From contig JAVEYB010000011.1 of assembly GCA_034003725.1 (NCBI GenBank), forward strand, positions 59,220 through 123,219: DNA of 64,000 nucleotides, read 5' to 3'. This document shows positions 8,293-17,690 of this stretch, in pieces. Each line of letters opens with the position of its first letter. Position 1 is the first letter of the stretch. Position numbers and translations under genes: made by a program. The notes under the pieces are model-generated. The model did no database searches. It was not told the DNA's origin and worked only from the letters and a program-made list of their open reading frames with translations. The stretch comes from Candidatus Zixiibacteriota bacterium (lineage in GTDB: Bacteria; Zixibacteria; MSB-5A5; GN15; FEB-12).

Positions 8293-11200
8293 GGCGGTAC
8301 CCTCCCGTTCCGGCGCCGTGGAGTGCATCAGCTTCGTACGGCGACTGCGATACGCGGGGTCGCCGTCCACCCGGTTTGCTTTTGCCCTCGGCGGGGCCGG
8401 TGGTCTCCGACGTGAGTATCTTTTGAACGAGTTCGCGTTTCTCCGTGTCGACACGCTCACGGAGTGTCCGGTCGTACTCGATGTCAAAGTACTTCCGTCC
8501 GTCGATCCAGGTTTGCTGTGCGACCGCGTACATCGACAGCGGGTTATCCGACCAAATCACGAAATCGGCGTCTTTGCCCACCGCCAGCGAGCCGACGTAT
8601 GTATCGACGCCCAGCTGTTTGGCCGGATTGATGGTGACCATCCTCAGCGCCTCTTCGGGGTCCATACCCGCGTACATGATCGACTTGGCTGCTTCCTGAT
8701 TGAGACGGCGTCCGGTTTCCGGGCTGTCCGAGTTGATCGATACCAGCACGCCGCGTTCGGCCATCAGCGCCGGGCTGTACGGGATGGCATCGTAGACTTC
8801 GAATTTGTACGCCCACCAATCGGAGAACGAGCCGCCTCCCACGCCGTGCGCCGCCATCTCGTCGGCTACTTTGTAACCTTCGAGCACGTGCTCGAATGTT
8901 GCCAGACGGAAGCCGAATTCTTCGGCGAGCCGCATCAGCATGAGCATTTCGCTTTGCACGTACGCGTGGCAGTGGACGGCCATTCGGGAGTTGATCACGG
9001 CAGCGAGCGCCTCCAGTTGCAGGTCCCGTCGTGGCGGGCACGTGCGTTCGCGCTCGTTTTTGCCGAGCGAGTTATACTGCGCATGGGCGCGTTCGTACTC
9101 GCGGGCCGCCTGGAAGGCGTCGTGGATGATCGTCTCCACGCCCATTCGTGTCTGCGGGTAGCGGATCGTGTTTTGATCGCCCCAGTTGGATTGTTTGACG
9201 TTTTCGCCGAGCGCGAACTTGATCGAGGGCGGGGCCACCGCCATTTTCATGGCTTCCGGTCCGGCGCTCCAGCGGAGTTTGACCAGCTGCGCCTGCCCGC
9301 CGATCGGATTCGCCGACCCGTGCAGCAGCTGCGCCATTGTCGTTCCGCCCGCCAGCGCCCGATAGATGTTGATGTCCCCGGGATCTACCACGTCGGCGAT
9401 TCGGACTTCCGCCGTCACCGCGTGCGTTCCCTCGTTGACATCACCCGCAATGGCGATATGTGAATGCTCGTCGATGATGCCGGGCGTCACGTGCATGCCG
9501 GAAGCGTCGATGACGACCGCCGCCACAGGGGCGGTCAGATCACGGCCGATGGCCGTGATTTTGCCGTTTTCACACAACAAGTCCGCGTCCTGCAGAACTC
9601 CCGCCTCGTCGCTGGTCCAGATAGTCGCATTGGTGACGAGCACCGTGTGCTGCTCGGGGAGCCTGTCATAACCATAGGCGATATTGGGCGACGTGAGCCG
9701 CGAGATTCTGGTCGGTTTCTTATCCTCCGGAGGGGGATTCCCGGAGTCGTCTCTGGAGACGGCGCTGTCCGGGGCTTCAACGCGCGTCGCCGTCCACGGC
9801 CGGTCCTCCCCGGCAGCCGTCAGATACACGCCGGAGAGACCTTCGTCACTCATCCGTGCGTCGAATCGCGTGATCCCCGGCACTCCGAGCGTGTCCAGAC
9901 CGGCGGAGAAACGAAGTCTGTCGGGTTCTACCGTGACTGGGGCCAACGGCACCGACAGCGCGGAGTCGATTTCAAGCGAGCCGGTGACCCTGGTGATCTC
10001 CCCTGTCAGCTTCAACGTGAGGGAGCGTTCGGCTAAGGGCATCGTATAGGTGCCTCGGAAGTCGACCTGGGCGAGGCTGATTGCTTCGTATCGTTTCACA
10101 CCCGTTACCCACACGGAGAAGATCCGGGCATCCTTATCGAAAATATCGCGGTCGACCACGATGAAGTTGGCCAGCTTGTTGCGGTCGAGTGTCCCAACCA
10201 GGTCATCCACTCCCGCGATGCGTGCCGGCACCACCGTCAGGGCAGCCAGCGCCGACTGAACGGGCAAACCGCATGACACCGCGGTACGGAGGTTCTTCCA
10301 GAAGTCCTTTTTGTTTTTCAGGTGATAGGTCGTAAAAGCGAACTCTATCCCTGCGGAATCGACGAGGAAGGCGTTGAACGGCGCCCATTCCCAATGGCGG
10401 AGATCGCCGAGGGTGACATCGAGTTCATCGCCGATCGAGCCCACCGCGGGCGCTTCCGGGAAAGCCAGCGGCAACACTATGTCGGCGCCGGTCGCTTTGA
10501 GTGACGGTAGGTGCGTGTATTCATTGCCGCTGCCGACATAAATCATCGGCACCGAGAACTCTTTGGCGATGCGGTCCGCACGGAGAAGCGAAAGCGCATC
10601 TGCTGTTTCAAACACGAGGCCGTCGGTTCGAATGCCCTGCAGGGCTTCCAGCGCCCGGTTAATCTCCGGCGCTTTTTGAGCGGGGTTGCGGCTGAAGGCG
10701 CTGTGGGCTCGGTCATACCAATCCGCATCCAACAGCGACTGGCGAATCAGGGCGATCGACCCCATGAGCGAACTTGGGTACTCCTGTGTCGATGACCCCT
10801 TGTCGAACGAGCCGAATTGCCGCCCGTACGCCCGCAGCACCAGATCGTTGGGCAGACCCTCTCCCAAGGTTACGACGACAGACCGTCCTCGGAAGATACC
10901 GTCCATGCCGGCGGACTGAACGGCAGCGAAGCCGAGCGACAGCAGCTCCTCCGCCTCTTTGGGGTCCGGCTTGAATTCGTCCACCCAGTTTCGTTCCGGG
11001 TGAAGTGCATCGTTCCACGCGTCGGCTCCCGACCGTTCGGCTTCGTACTGGGGAGGCCCTCCCCAGCGTCGTTTCGGTCGCTCAGCCCTGGGTATGCCGT
11101 ATTCGGCGACAGGGTCAACAAATGCCGGGTAGATGTATTTCCCGGCGAGGTCGACAACGGTGGCGCCCTGCGGAACGGCAACCGCGGCGCCGACGGCAAC

Positions 11201-11383
11201 TATGCGGCCGTCCGTGACGACTAGAATGCCATTCTCGATCGTCTGTGCCGGCGACATCACTATCCGTGCGTTGGTGAACGCCATCGTAGTCGGCGTTTTG
11301 TCGCGAATACCACGTTCGGGAGTGCTCTGGGCCAGACCGGTTGAGACAACGGCAAGCAAGGTTAGAATTGTGCGGGTTATCAT
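8285..11383 (-). CDS. Secreted protein with two amidohydrolase domains
   Basis: A 1032-residue protein that starts at ATG 11383 with a signal peptide (MITRTILTLLAVVSTGLAQ). Domain one (about 20-450) has the amidohydrolase layout, but its metal-binding position reads YPAFVDPVAEYG, without HxH. A linker of about 100 residues (TMPLAERSLTLKLTGEITR onward) resembles a beta-sandwich. Domain two (about 590-1000) keeps the ligands: GIIDEHSHIAIAG (HxH), VHCHAY, ATFEHVLEG and the late aspartate in VSINSDSPETG. It ends with EALRMVTINPAKQLGVD and VGKDADFVIW. The likely activity is hydrolysis of a cyclic amide or a peptide outside the cytoplasm, through domain two only; the substrate is unknown. It is transcribed with the smaller amidohydrolase. 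Confidence 0.87.
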   Translation of the reverse strand: MITRTILTLLAVVSTGLAQSTPERGIRDKTPTTMAFTNARIVMSPAQTIENGILVVTDGRIVAVGAAVAVPQGATVVDLAGKYIYPAFVDPVAEYGIPRAERPKRRWGGPPQYEAERSGADAWNDALHPERNWVDEFKPDPKEAEELLSLGFAAVQSAGMDGIFRGRSVVVTLGEGLPNDLVLRAYGRQFGSFDKGSSTQEYPSSLMGSIALIRQSLLDADWYDRAHSAFSRNPAQKAPEINRALEALQGIRTDGLVFETADALSLLRADRIAKEFSVPMIYVGSGNEYTHLPSLKATGADIVLPLAFPEAPAVGSIGDELDVTLGDLRHWEWAPFNAFLVDSAGIEFAFTTYHLKNKKDFWKNLRTAVSCGLPVQSALAALTVVPARIAGVDDLVGTLDRNKLANFIVVDRDIFDKDARIFSVWVTGVKRYEAISLAQVDFRGTYTMPLAERSLTLKLTGEITRVTGSLEIDSALSVPLAPVTVEPDRLRFSAGLDTLGVPGITRFDARMSDEGLSGVYLTAAGEDRPWTATRVEAPDSAVSRDDSGNPPPEDKKPTRISRLTSPNIAYGYDRLPEQHTVLVTNATIWTSDEAGVLQDADLLCENGKITAIGRDLTAPVAAVVIDASGMHVTPGIIDEHSHIAIAGDVNEGTHAVTAEVRIADVVDPGDINIYRALAGGTTMAQLLHGSANPIGGQAQLVKLRWSAGPEAMKMAVAPPSIKFALGENVKQSNWGDQNTIRYPQTRMGVETIIHDAFQAAREYERAHAQYNSLGKNERERTCPPRRDLQLEALAAVINSRMAVHCHAYVQSEMLMLMRLAEEFGFRLATFEHVLEGYKVADEMAAHGVGGGSFSDWWAYKFEVYDAIPYSPALMAERGVLVSINSDSPETGRRLNQEAAKSIMYAGMDPEEALRMVTINPAKQLGVDTYVGSLAVGKDADFVIWSDNPLSMYAVAQQTWIDGRKYFDIEYDRTLRERVDTEKRELVQKILTSETTGPAEGKSKPGGRRPRVSQSPYEADALHGAGTGGYRHE

Positions 11384-11666
11384 GCGGCCAAGATACCACA
11401 CGGTGACGCGCCCGGCAATATCCTTGCGTGGGTCCGGAGGTAATCGAATCCGGATAGGTCCGTTTACTCGGCCACTACCGAAATGGATTCTGCCGTGTGG
11501 GTCACCGCCGCGCCGGTGGTGTGGGCCGGGGACAGTCGCCGAACTGGAATCGGCACCCTTCCGCCCGGTGGTCGATCAGGCTATCGAGAGTGCGACCGGG
11601 TGTTAACCGTGCGGGCGTGTGTGCCGATACTTGAGAAAAACACCTTTCCAGGAGGATCAACACCCT

Positions 11667-12971
11667 ATGGACCTGCGCGATCTTGTCGCCTTCGTCCGGA
11701 AATACCGCCCGCGCCTGCGAGCCGGGTTTCGCCCCACGGCGGCAATGGTGTACACCGGGACATTTCTTCTTTCAGTCCTGTCCCTTTTTACGACGTATTA
11801 CGGCCTGACGATTATTCTGCCGTCGTCGCTGGCGTTTATCGGCTCGCTTGGTCTTCAGTCGGCCATGCTGGGTATCGCCTGGAACCTCATGAAGGTCAGA
11901 AGCAATCGTATTCCGTACCTTGTCGTTTTTTCGCTCGCCGCGGCGTTTTCGATCTTCTTTTCGTACGCCAATTTCAATTCCGGCCTGAAAGCACATACGC
12001 GCGCCGAGCGGGCCCGTGGCGCGTATGCCGAGGCCGCGCGACCGGTCCTCAGCAGCTATGCATCGGAAGCCAAGAAGGCGCTCGCGCGCGGGGAGTACCA
12101 GATTCAACGACTCGGCCAGTTGTTTGATATCGAGCAGACCAAAGGGTGGGCAACCATGGTTGACGAGGGTTCCAACGATCCGGTTGTCCAGAACGTCATT
12201 GATGGCGCCCGACGCACCGTGGACTCCTGGCGGGCGTACCAGGGGACCGACTACCGGCAGGGCGCCGGGGCGGGGATTATCGCCAACTACATTTCCACAT
12301 GGAAACGCACGGCCGAGCGCAACGTGGAATTTGTCAGCGGGTATGCCCGCCACGTGGACTCGCTGGCGATGTCGCTCAGCCCGGCCGATCCGGTTGCCGA
12401 ACAGGCCCGGATCGTGACCGATGCCATGGTTGCCTTTCCGCGCGCCTCGGTTTCGATGATCCAGGGCGGGGTCGAACCGCTGCTTATGGATCCACCCGTT
12501 CCGGCTCTTTATCCCGAGACCCCGGCCAGCAGCCAGCACGCCCTGATGCTGGTGCTGGGCGACCTGCTGGAAATGGATCACCTCACCATGTTCTCGCTGC
12601 TGTTCGCGTTCGTGATTGACTTTATCGTCATTATCATGGCGCTGGCGGGGTCGCTCATGAGCGACAGTGTCGACTTCGTCATGAACCGTGTCGAGCGCGA
12701 TGGAATCCGTCGCCTGCGTCGCCTGCGCATCAACGATTCAGACGAACTGCGGCAATCGCTCGAGCAGAATCTCGAACGGGTGAGAGTTGCGGGTCGCTAC
12801 GGCATCGACCTGCAGAACGCGATCAACGACTTCGCGCTGAGAAAGCGCCGGGTCGAACTTCGCCGCGGACCGGAATCCGTGAACATGCCCGAGATGGACA
12901 ACTTCCCATCGGCCGGTTTTGAGTCATCGGAGGATGTGACGCTCGAACGGGAGACCTCAAGCCGCTCATAG
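11667..12971 (+). CDS. Polytopic membrane protein of unknown function
   Basis: A 434-residue protein. AGGAGG (11650-11655) sits 11 bp before ATG 11667. There are three membrane segments in the first 100 residues (around 26-47, 50-68 and 78-97), a soluble stretch of about 190 residues predicted to be mostly helical (about 105-295), and one more hydrophobic segment (LLFAFVIDFIVIIMALAGSL, around 310-333). A charged C-terminal tail follows, RIRRLRRLR-like then acidic. I do not recognise the family. It stands alone, divergent from the amidohydrolase operon and convergent with the DUF5686 gene. The 283-bp divergent spacer (11384-11666) must hold both promoters but I could not place them convincingly. 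Confidence 0.75.
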   Translation: MDLRDLVAFVRKYRPRLRAGFRPTAAMVYTGTFLLSVLSLFTTYYGLTIILPSSLAFIGSLGLQSAMLGIAWNLMKVRSNRIPYLVVFSLAAAFSIFFSYANFNSGLKAHTRAERARGAYAEAARPVLSSYASEAKKALARGEYQIQRLGQLFDIEQTKGWATMVDEGSNDPVVQNVIDGARRTVDSWRAYQGTDYRQGAGAGIIANYISTWKRTAERNVEFVSGYARHVDSLAMSLSPADPVAEQARIVTDAMVAFPRASVSMIQGGVEPLLMDPPVPALYPETPASSQHALMLVLGDLLEMDHLTMFSLLFAFVIDFIVIIMALAGSLMSDSVDFVMNRVERDGIRRLRRLRINDSDELRQSLEQNLERVRVAGRYGIDLQNAINDFALRKRRVELRRGPESVNMPEMDNFPSAGFESSEDVTLERETSSRS

Positions 12972-13039
12972 ACAAATCGAGGGTCCGTACGGCCGAGCCT
13001 CGCGGTCGAGGGTCAGGCAGACACGGCCGTTTGATATCG

Positions 13040-13071
13040 GCCGGGCGCCGCGGGCGCCCGGCTTTCTGTTT
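13040..13071. terminator. Strong rho-independent terminator
   Basis: A 10-bp perfect GC stem, GCCGGGCGCC (13040-13049) and GGCGCCCGGC (13053-13062), with a 3-nt loop, followed by TTTCTGTTT. It lies between the membrane protein gene and the convergent DUF5686 gene that ends at 13078. Confidence 0.85.
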
Positions 13072-13077
13072 CTCCGC

Positions 13078-15477
13078 TCAAAACGCGAACCCGATCATCC
13101 AGTTGAACGTGTCGGTGTCATACTTCGAGACCTGCCAGGTGAAGAAGACCCCCATATTGAACGGTGCGAGATGCGGCGTCAGGTTTCCCAGACCGAACCC
13201 GGCTTCGGCATACGGGCCGGCGGTTGTGTTGATGAGCTCATCGCCTGCAACGGTCTTGTGATCCCGGAACTCGCTCCAGAAGGCGCCACTGAACACCTGC
13301 AACGTAAAAGGCACATCTTTGATGAGCGGTAAGCCGCTCTTCCGGAAGAGCAGGCGGTCGAAATCATGGTTGAGATACACGGCCGCGACCCGATTGCCTG
13401 CAAAGTTGTTCTGGTTCAAGGTCGAGAACTCACCGTTGCCGTACAAGATCCCGTTGCCGTGGTCGACCGTGAAGTAGCGCTGCGGCGGCAGATCACCATC
13501 CGATGCGCCGAGAAACGCGTTAAGTGTCGTTACACCCATACCGAGTGACCGCTGCCGGTGAAACAGGCGGGCGAAATATCTCCGGTATTCGAAGTCGTTA
13601 TCGATCAGATCAGGCGAGGCATACTCGATCCCGACCGTCAGCATGGTGCGTTCGATATCGTCGATTCGAATCACCCGGTTCTTGCTTCGCATGAGAGGTC
13701 GGGAGTCATAGGTGAGCGAAGCGTTGAATGCCCGAAGCCGCCCGTCGATAATGGCCGGGTTGTCGCGGATGATGGGATCGGAGTCCTCGAAAATCGAATG
13801 ATCGTTCGTCAGCGGCGCGCTGGTCTGGCGCACGTCGATATAACCGAGACGGCCGTCGACGAAATTCACAAGTTTGCTTTCCGCATAGAGCTCAAAACCG
13901 CGCTCGTGGTAATAATCGAACGGATCGAGTTTCCATCCCAGGGCCGCAAAGGTCGGGTTGTAGGTCAGCTCGCTGACAATGGTCGGCCGCTTGACGATGT
14001 CATCACGCCAGTACCCGCCCACCCAGAGGCGTTGGCTTCGGCTCACTCGGTAAGCGGCGCCGTACTCGTGTTGCCACTTCTCACGATCGAAGGCGTAGCC
14101 GGACTTGAGCCGCAGGTTCAGATCCGGCGAGAAGGGACTGACCCGCCCGCCGATGCCCAGGTAGTATCCTTCGACCCGGTTAAAATGGAACAGGTCCGGA
14201 TAACCGACCGTCGCAAGGTAGACGCTCGCAAGAAGGGCGGACATCGCAACCTCTCCGGGAGAGGGCGGCAGCGACTCCAGTGAATCTATCAGGTGGTAGG
14301 CTGCGAGTTCTATGGTTGTCAGGGGAATCGTCTGGCGAACCGCCCAGGTCGAGCTATCAATATCGTCGGCGCCGTCCTGCACCTCGATGATGAACTCGTC
14401 GAACCGATCCTTATCATGGCCCTGCTCGAAGCTGTAGCTGTACAGAGAGGCCGATTGGGCGAACCCGAGGTCTTTTGGAATGCCGGGGAACTTGATACCG
14501 AGGTGCACCTGTCCGGTGAGACGAATATCCACCGGCATCCAGAACCCGTCACTGAAGTGGGCGAATCGCTGGCTGTAGCGAAGGCTGTCGACGAACGGCA
14601 GCCGGACGGCGTCGTTCACGCCGACATCAACCGCGACCACATCGAAGGTGGAATCGGCGATGTCGATGGTTCCGACGAACAGGGGCTCGGCGACGCTTTT
14701 GGGCTCGATCTCCAGACGGAAGACGGGACGATTATCGAGGAACACGGTGTCGATCAGATAGTAATTGTAACTCGACAGCGCGTCGGTGGCGGTGGGCGTG
14801 ACGATTGAAAATCGGCCGATCTCGATACGGTTGGCGTTGAAATTCAGGATCTGCCCGACCGTCACGAGGTTGTTTTCGGCATCGATATTTCCCGACTGGC
14901 GTCGGGCGGTGATGATCTCCTTGTACTTGTCGGGACGTTCCCAGAAGGCCGTCGTCTGTGATTCCGCGATCAGGAATATCGACTCGGCTCCGTCTTTGGC
15001 GAGGTCGGTAACGATGAACTTCGTGTAGGCGTCATACTGGTAATCGGCAAGCTGACTGAGAATGTCCTTCTTTCGCCGGATCGCTTCCAGAATAATACGC
15101 TGGGCGGCGTCGTATTGGCGCGAATACACCGTGGCCCCCGGCAATTCGTACACGGCCCGCTCCAGGGTGACGTCGAGCAGATTGGTTTCCCGGTCCGCGA
15201 CGATTTGAATCGCTCGATGTTTGAAGGCGACATGACTGAAATGAAGTCTCCAGGTTCCGGGAGCCAGAAGCAGCCGGTACTTCCCTTCGGAATTGGTCAG
15301 CGTCGAGACGCCTGACCCCTCGACCCGGACGGTCACTCGATCGAGCGGCGATGCGTCTGTACTGTCGGTGACGGTGCCCTCGACGACGACGTACTCCACG
15401 GGCTGCTGCGGAGGCTGGGCAAGTACGCCGGTTACCGAGCACACTATGAGGCACAAGACAATAGCGAAGTTGTTCAT
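13078..15477 (-). CDS. DUF5686 / carboxypeptidase-regulatory-like outer-membrane protein
   Basis: A 799-residue protein starting at ATG 15477 with a signal peptide (MNNFAIVLCLIVCSVTGVLA). Residues about 27-110 form a CarboxypepD_reg-like domain (VEGTVTDSTDASPLDRVTV, then TNSEGKYRLLLAPGTWRLHF). The rest matches the DUF5686 group of Bacteroidetes/FCB proteins: AQRIILEAIRRKKDILSQL, a KFIV and FLIAESQT region, then a long alternating beta stretch with Y/W/R-rich strands ending in WMIGFAF. The aromatic C-terminal residue fits an outer-membrane barrel. The function is unknown; relatives are thought to sit in the outer membrane, but this is family knowledge, not seen here. The frame continues upstream to 15612 but without a plausible signal peptide. 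Confidence 0.85.
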   Translation of the reverse strand: MNNFAIVLCLIVCSVTGVLAQPPQQPVEYVVVEGTVTDSTDASPLDRVTVRVEGSGVSTLTNSEGKYRLLLAPGTWRLHFSHVAFKHRAIQIVADRETNLLDVTLERAVYELPGATVYSRQYDAAQRIILEAIRRKKDILSQLADYQYDAYTKFIVTDLAKDGAESIFLIAESQTTAFWERPDKYKEIITARRQSGNIDAENNLVTVGQILNFNANRIEIGRFSIVTPTATDALSSYNYYLIDTVFLDNRPVFRLEIEPKSVAEPLFVGTIDIADSTFDVVAVDVGVNDAVRLPFVDSLRYSQRFAHFSDGFWMPVDIRLTGQVHLGIKFPGIPKDLGFAQSASLYSYSFEQGHDKDRFDEFIIEVQDGADDIDSSTWAVRQTIPLTTIELAAYHLIDSLESLPPSPGEVAMSALLASVYLATVGYPDLFHFNRVEGYYLGIGGRVSPFSPDLNLRLKSGYAFDREKWQHEYGAAYRVSRSQRLWVGGYWRDDIVKRPTIVSELTYNPTFAALGWKLDPFDYYHERGFELYAESKLVNFVDGRLGYIDVRQTSAPLTNDHSIFEDSDPIIRDNPAIIDGRLRAFNASLTYDSRPLMRSKNRVIRIDDIERTMLTVGIEYASPDLIDNDFEYRRYFARLFHRQRSLGMGVTTLNAFLGASDGDLPPQRYFTVDHGNGILYGNGEFSTLNQNNFAGNRVAAVYLNHDFDRLLFRKSGLPLIKDVPFTLQVFSGAFWSEFRDHKTVAGDELINTTAGPYAEAGFGLGNLTPHLAPFNMGVFFTWQVSKYDTDTFNWMIGFAF

Positions 15478-15646
15478 AATTCCCCGTACGTGTGGATCGC
15501 TGTGTTTGCCGACGTACATATCAACTTTAATGCCGGATGTGTTCGAGTGGCGCCGCAAGGGTTTTCGGCTCGGACCGGGGGCGCAGCGTGTTGTCCGCAC
15601 ACGGCATAACACATATTCTGTGCAGGCCGGTTCGCTGTCGGGCGGC

Positions 15647-16066
15647 TCACAGGCGGTACAACATCAGGTAAATTACGACCCCCGTGACAGAGACAAACAT
15701 CCAGACGGGCCACACCCATCGCGCGAGTCGTTTGTGCCGATCGAATTGCTCCCGTATCGCAAGTGTCACGAGTACGATGATGAACGGCGCCATGACAGCG
15801 GCGAGGATAACGTGAGGAATGAGAATTGCAAAGTAGAGCGGCCGGGTCCAGTCGTGGTAAGGGTAAGGTACCGAGCCCGCGGTGTAGTGGTAGATTACGT
15901 ACGAAACGAGAAAGGCCGCCGAGACAATCAGCGCCGACACCATGCACCGTTTGTGGGCCGCGATCCGTCCTTTGCGGATATTGAGGTAGCCGAACAGAAG
16001 CAGGACGGTTGCCGTGAGATTGAGCACGGCGTTGAGGGTGGGCAGAACGCTGGACGGCTGACTCAC
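15647..16066 (-). CDS. DUF420 family membrane protein (CtaM-like)
   Basis: A 139-residue protein with four membrane helices. Family features are NAVLNLTATVLLLFGYLNIR, AHKRCMVSALIVSAAFLVSY and HVILAAVMAPFIIVLV, with histidines in AAHKR, YHYTAG and IPHVILA. DUF420 proteins, such as B. subtilis CtaM, are needed for maturation of haem-copper oxidases of the caa3/aa3 type. Here the gene is the last of the oxidase cluster, and its ATG overlaps the stop of the ctaA fusion in an ATGA, so it is translationally coupled to it. Confidence 0.88.
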   Translation of the reverse strand: MSQPSSVLPTLNAVLNLTATVLLLFGYLNIRKGRIAAHKRCMVSALIVSAAFLVSYVIYHYTAGSVPYPYHDWTRPLYFAILIPHVILAAVMAPFIIVLVTLAIREQFDRHKRLARWVWPVWMFVSVTGVVIYLMLYRL

Positions 16067-17589
16067 CGCGCGATCCTCGCCAGCGCTACGATATCCCGGT
16101 CGAGCCGGATCCGGTCGCTGTCGGAGTCGTACCGATAAAAGCCGCGGATTCGCCCCATCCGGTCGATGAGCACGAAGCTGTTGGTCCCCGCGATATCGTC
16201 ACGGTCGGCCAGGCGAAAGACCTCGCGATAGAGCACCTCGGTCGTATCCTTCGGCCCGGTCACGACCAGCCAGCGGTTGTCGGTGAGAGCGAGTGAATCG
16301 ATATACGCCGGGAGACTGACCGGACTCGTATCGACCTGCTTCAGGACGGTCACCAGCGCGAGACGTTCGGAGTGCGCGTAACGATCGTAGACATCGCGAA
16401 AGGCGACTTTCATGCCGACCGAATTTGGAGAGGTCGCCGACTCAAACATGAGCAGACTGACCTGCCCTTTCATGTCGATCAGGGAGTAGTTGCGGCTGTC
16501 TTCCTGCGTCAGAGTGAACTCGGGCAGTTTGCCCAGAACCGGCAGGGCATTTCGTGACAGTTCGGCTTCCTTGATAACGGCAAAACCGCTGGCGGTCAGA
16601 ATCGCGGCCAGCACCAGACCGGCGACGATCACCTTGCCGACCGACTTCTGGAATCGGGCGGGCAGTTCCCGGGCGTGTGACACGACCGAGTACAGGACGA
16701 GCAGCACGCCGAGGAAGATGGTGGCCAGCCAGAGGTGAAAAAGCTGGACGATTGCCGGCAGACCAAACGAGATGAACACGATCCCGCCGACCAGCTGCAG
16801 CGCGACCAGCGCCACCATCAGCCACACGGCCTGCTTCACCAGGACGGCCGATTTGTCGGACAGGCGGATCAGCCCGTAGGCGACGAAAAACGCGAAGAGG
16901 GCGGTGAGAACGCCGACGATCAGGTGCGCGTCCATGCCGGCCCCCACCCGGGAGAGCCATTCGAGATCCGATGCCAGGGGGTACGCGGCGGAGATATCCT
17001 CGAGTCTGCCCCGCACCTGCGTCCCCAGGATAACCTGGAACAACGTCATCATCCCGAGGCCGACGATCCAGTTGCGGGCGGAGACCGGGTAGGTCAATTC
17101 GGAGACCATCGCTTCGGACTCGACGTAGTAGCTCTGCAGGAGCACATGCAGCAGGAGCAAAGCGGTCGCGATTGCCAGAATCAGGTGTGCCGAAACGAGA
17201 TACGGGTGCAATTCGCTGGTGACGACGACGCCGCCGAGCCATCCCTGGAGAGCAACGAGGAAGGCGGTCGCCAGCGAGGGCCACAGGATTCTCGGCTGGG
17301 AGCGATAATAGCGAATAGCCAGCACGGCGGTCAGCACGATGAGCAAGCCCACGGTCACGCCGACGAGGCGATTGCCGTACTCGATCCAGGCGAGCGTGAT
17401 GTTAAACTGCGAGGGGTCGATTTCCGGGGGAAGCTGGCTCAGGGAGGTCGGTGGAATCCATCGTCCGAAACATTTCGGCCAGTCGGGACAGCCCAGACCG
17501 GCGCCGGACACTCTGACCAGACCGCCGATGAAGATCAGCATGTAGGTTGCGACCAGAGACAGCAGCGCCGAGTAGCGAAACGACTTCAT
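16063..17589 (-). CDS. ctaA: Haem A synthase (CtaA/COX15) fused to a degenerate SCO-like domain
   Basis: A 508-residue protein; CtaA alone is usually 300-350. ATG 17589 gives MKSFRYSALLSLVATYMLIF as the first helix. The eight-helix haem A synthase part (about 1-335) shows the cysteine pair in GLGCPDWPKCFG, EYGNRLVG (where many relatives have ExxHR), and haem-ligand histidines in SAHLILA, DAHLIVG and LFHLWLA. It oxidises haem O, made by CtaB, to haem A. The C-terminal 150 residues (after LSRNALPVLGKLPEFTL) have the order of a SCO1/thioredoxin-like domain, including SFVLIDRMGRIRGFY, but SATSPNSVGMK stands where SCO has CxxxC, and the copper histidine is missing. See the fusion finding. Confidence 0.88.
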   Translation of the reverse strand: MKSFRYSALLSLVATYMLIFIGGLVRVSGAGLGCPDWPKCFGRWIPPTSLSQLPPEIDPSQFNITLAWIEYGNRLVGVTVGLLIVLTAVLAIRYYRSQPRILWPSLATAFLVALQGWLGGVVVTSELHPYLVSAHLILAIATALLLLHVLLQSYYVESEAMVSELTYPVSARNWIVGLGMMTLFQVILGTQVRGRLEDISAAYPLASDLEWLSRVGAGMDAHLIVGVLTALFAFFVAYGLIRLSDKSAVLVKQAVWLMVALVALQLVGGIVFISFGLPAIVQLFHLWLATIFLGVLLVLYSVVSHARELPARFQKSVGKVIVAGLVLAAILTASGFAVIKEAELSRNALPVLGKLPEFTLTQEDSRNYSLIDMKGQVSLLMFESATSPNSVGMKVAFRDVYDRYAHSERLALVTVLKQVDTSPVSLPAYIDSLALTDNRWLVVTGPKDTTEVLYREVFRLADRDDIAGTNSFVLIDRMGRIRGFYRYDSDSDRIRLDRDIVALARIAR

Positions 17590-17690
17590 AACCGGATGTT
17601 CCTTCCCAGCCCGGAAGCCCACGCCGCAGGGGTGAGCCCTGTTATGCGTTACGGTTGCCCGTCACCCGGTCACGGGCGGTCAGACAACCG

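Noticed and set aside
8237..9463. A 408-codon plus-strand frame opposite the large amidohydrolase
   Set aside because: Same antisense artefact; no start site, no motif.
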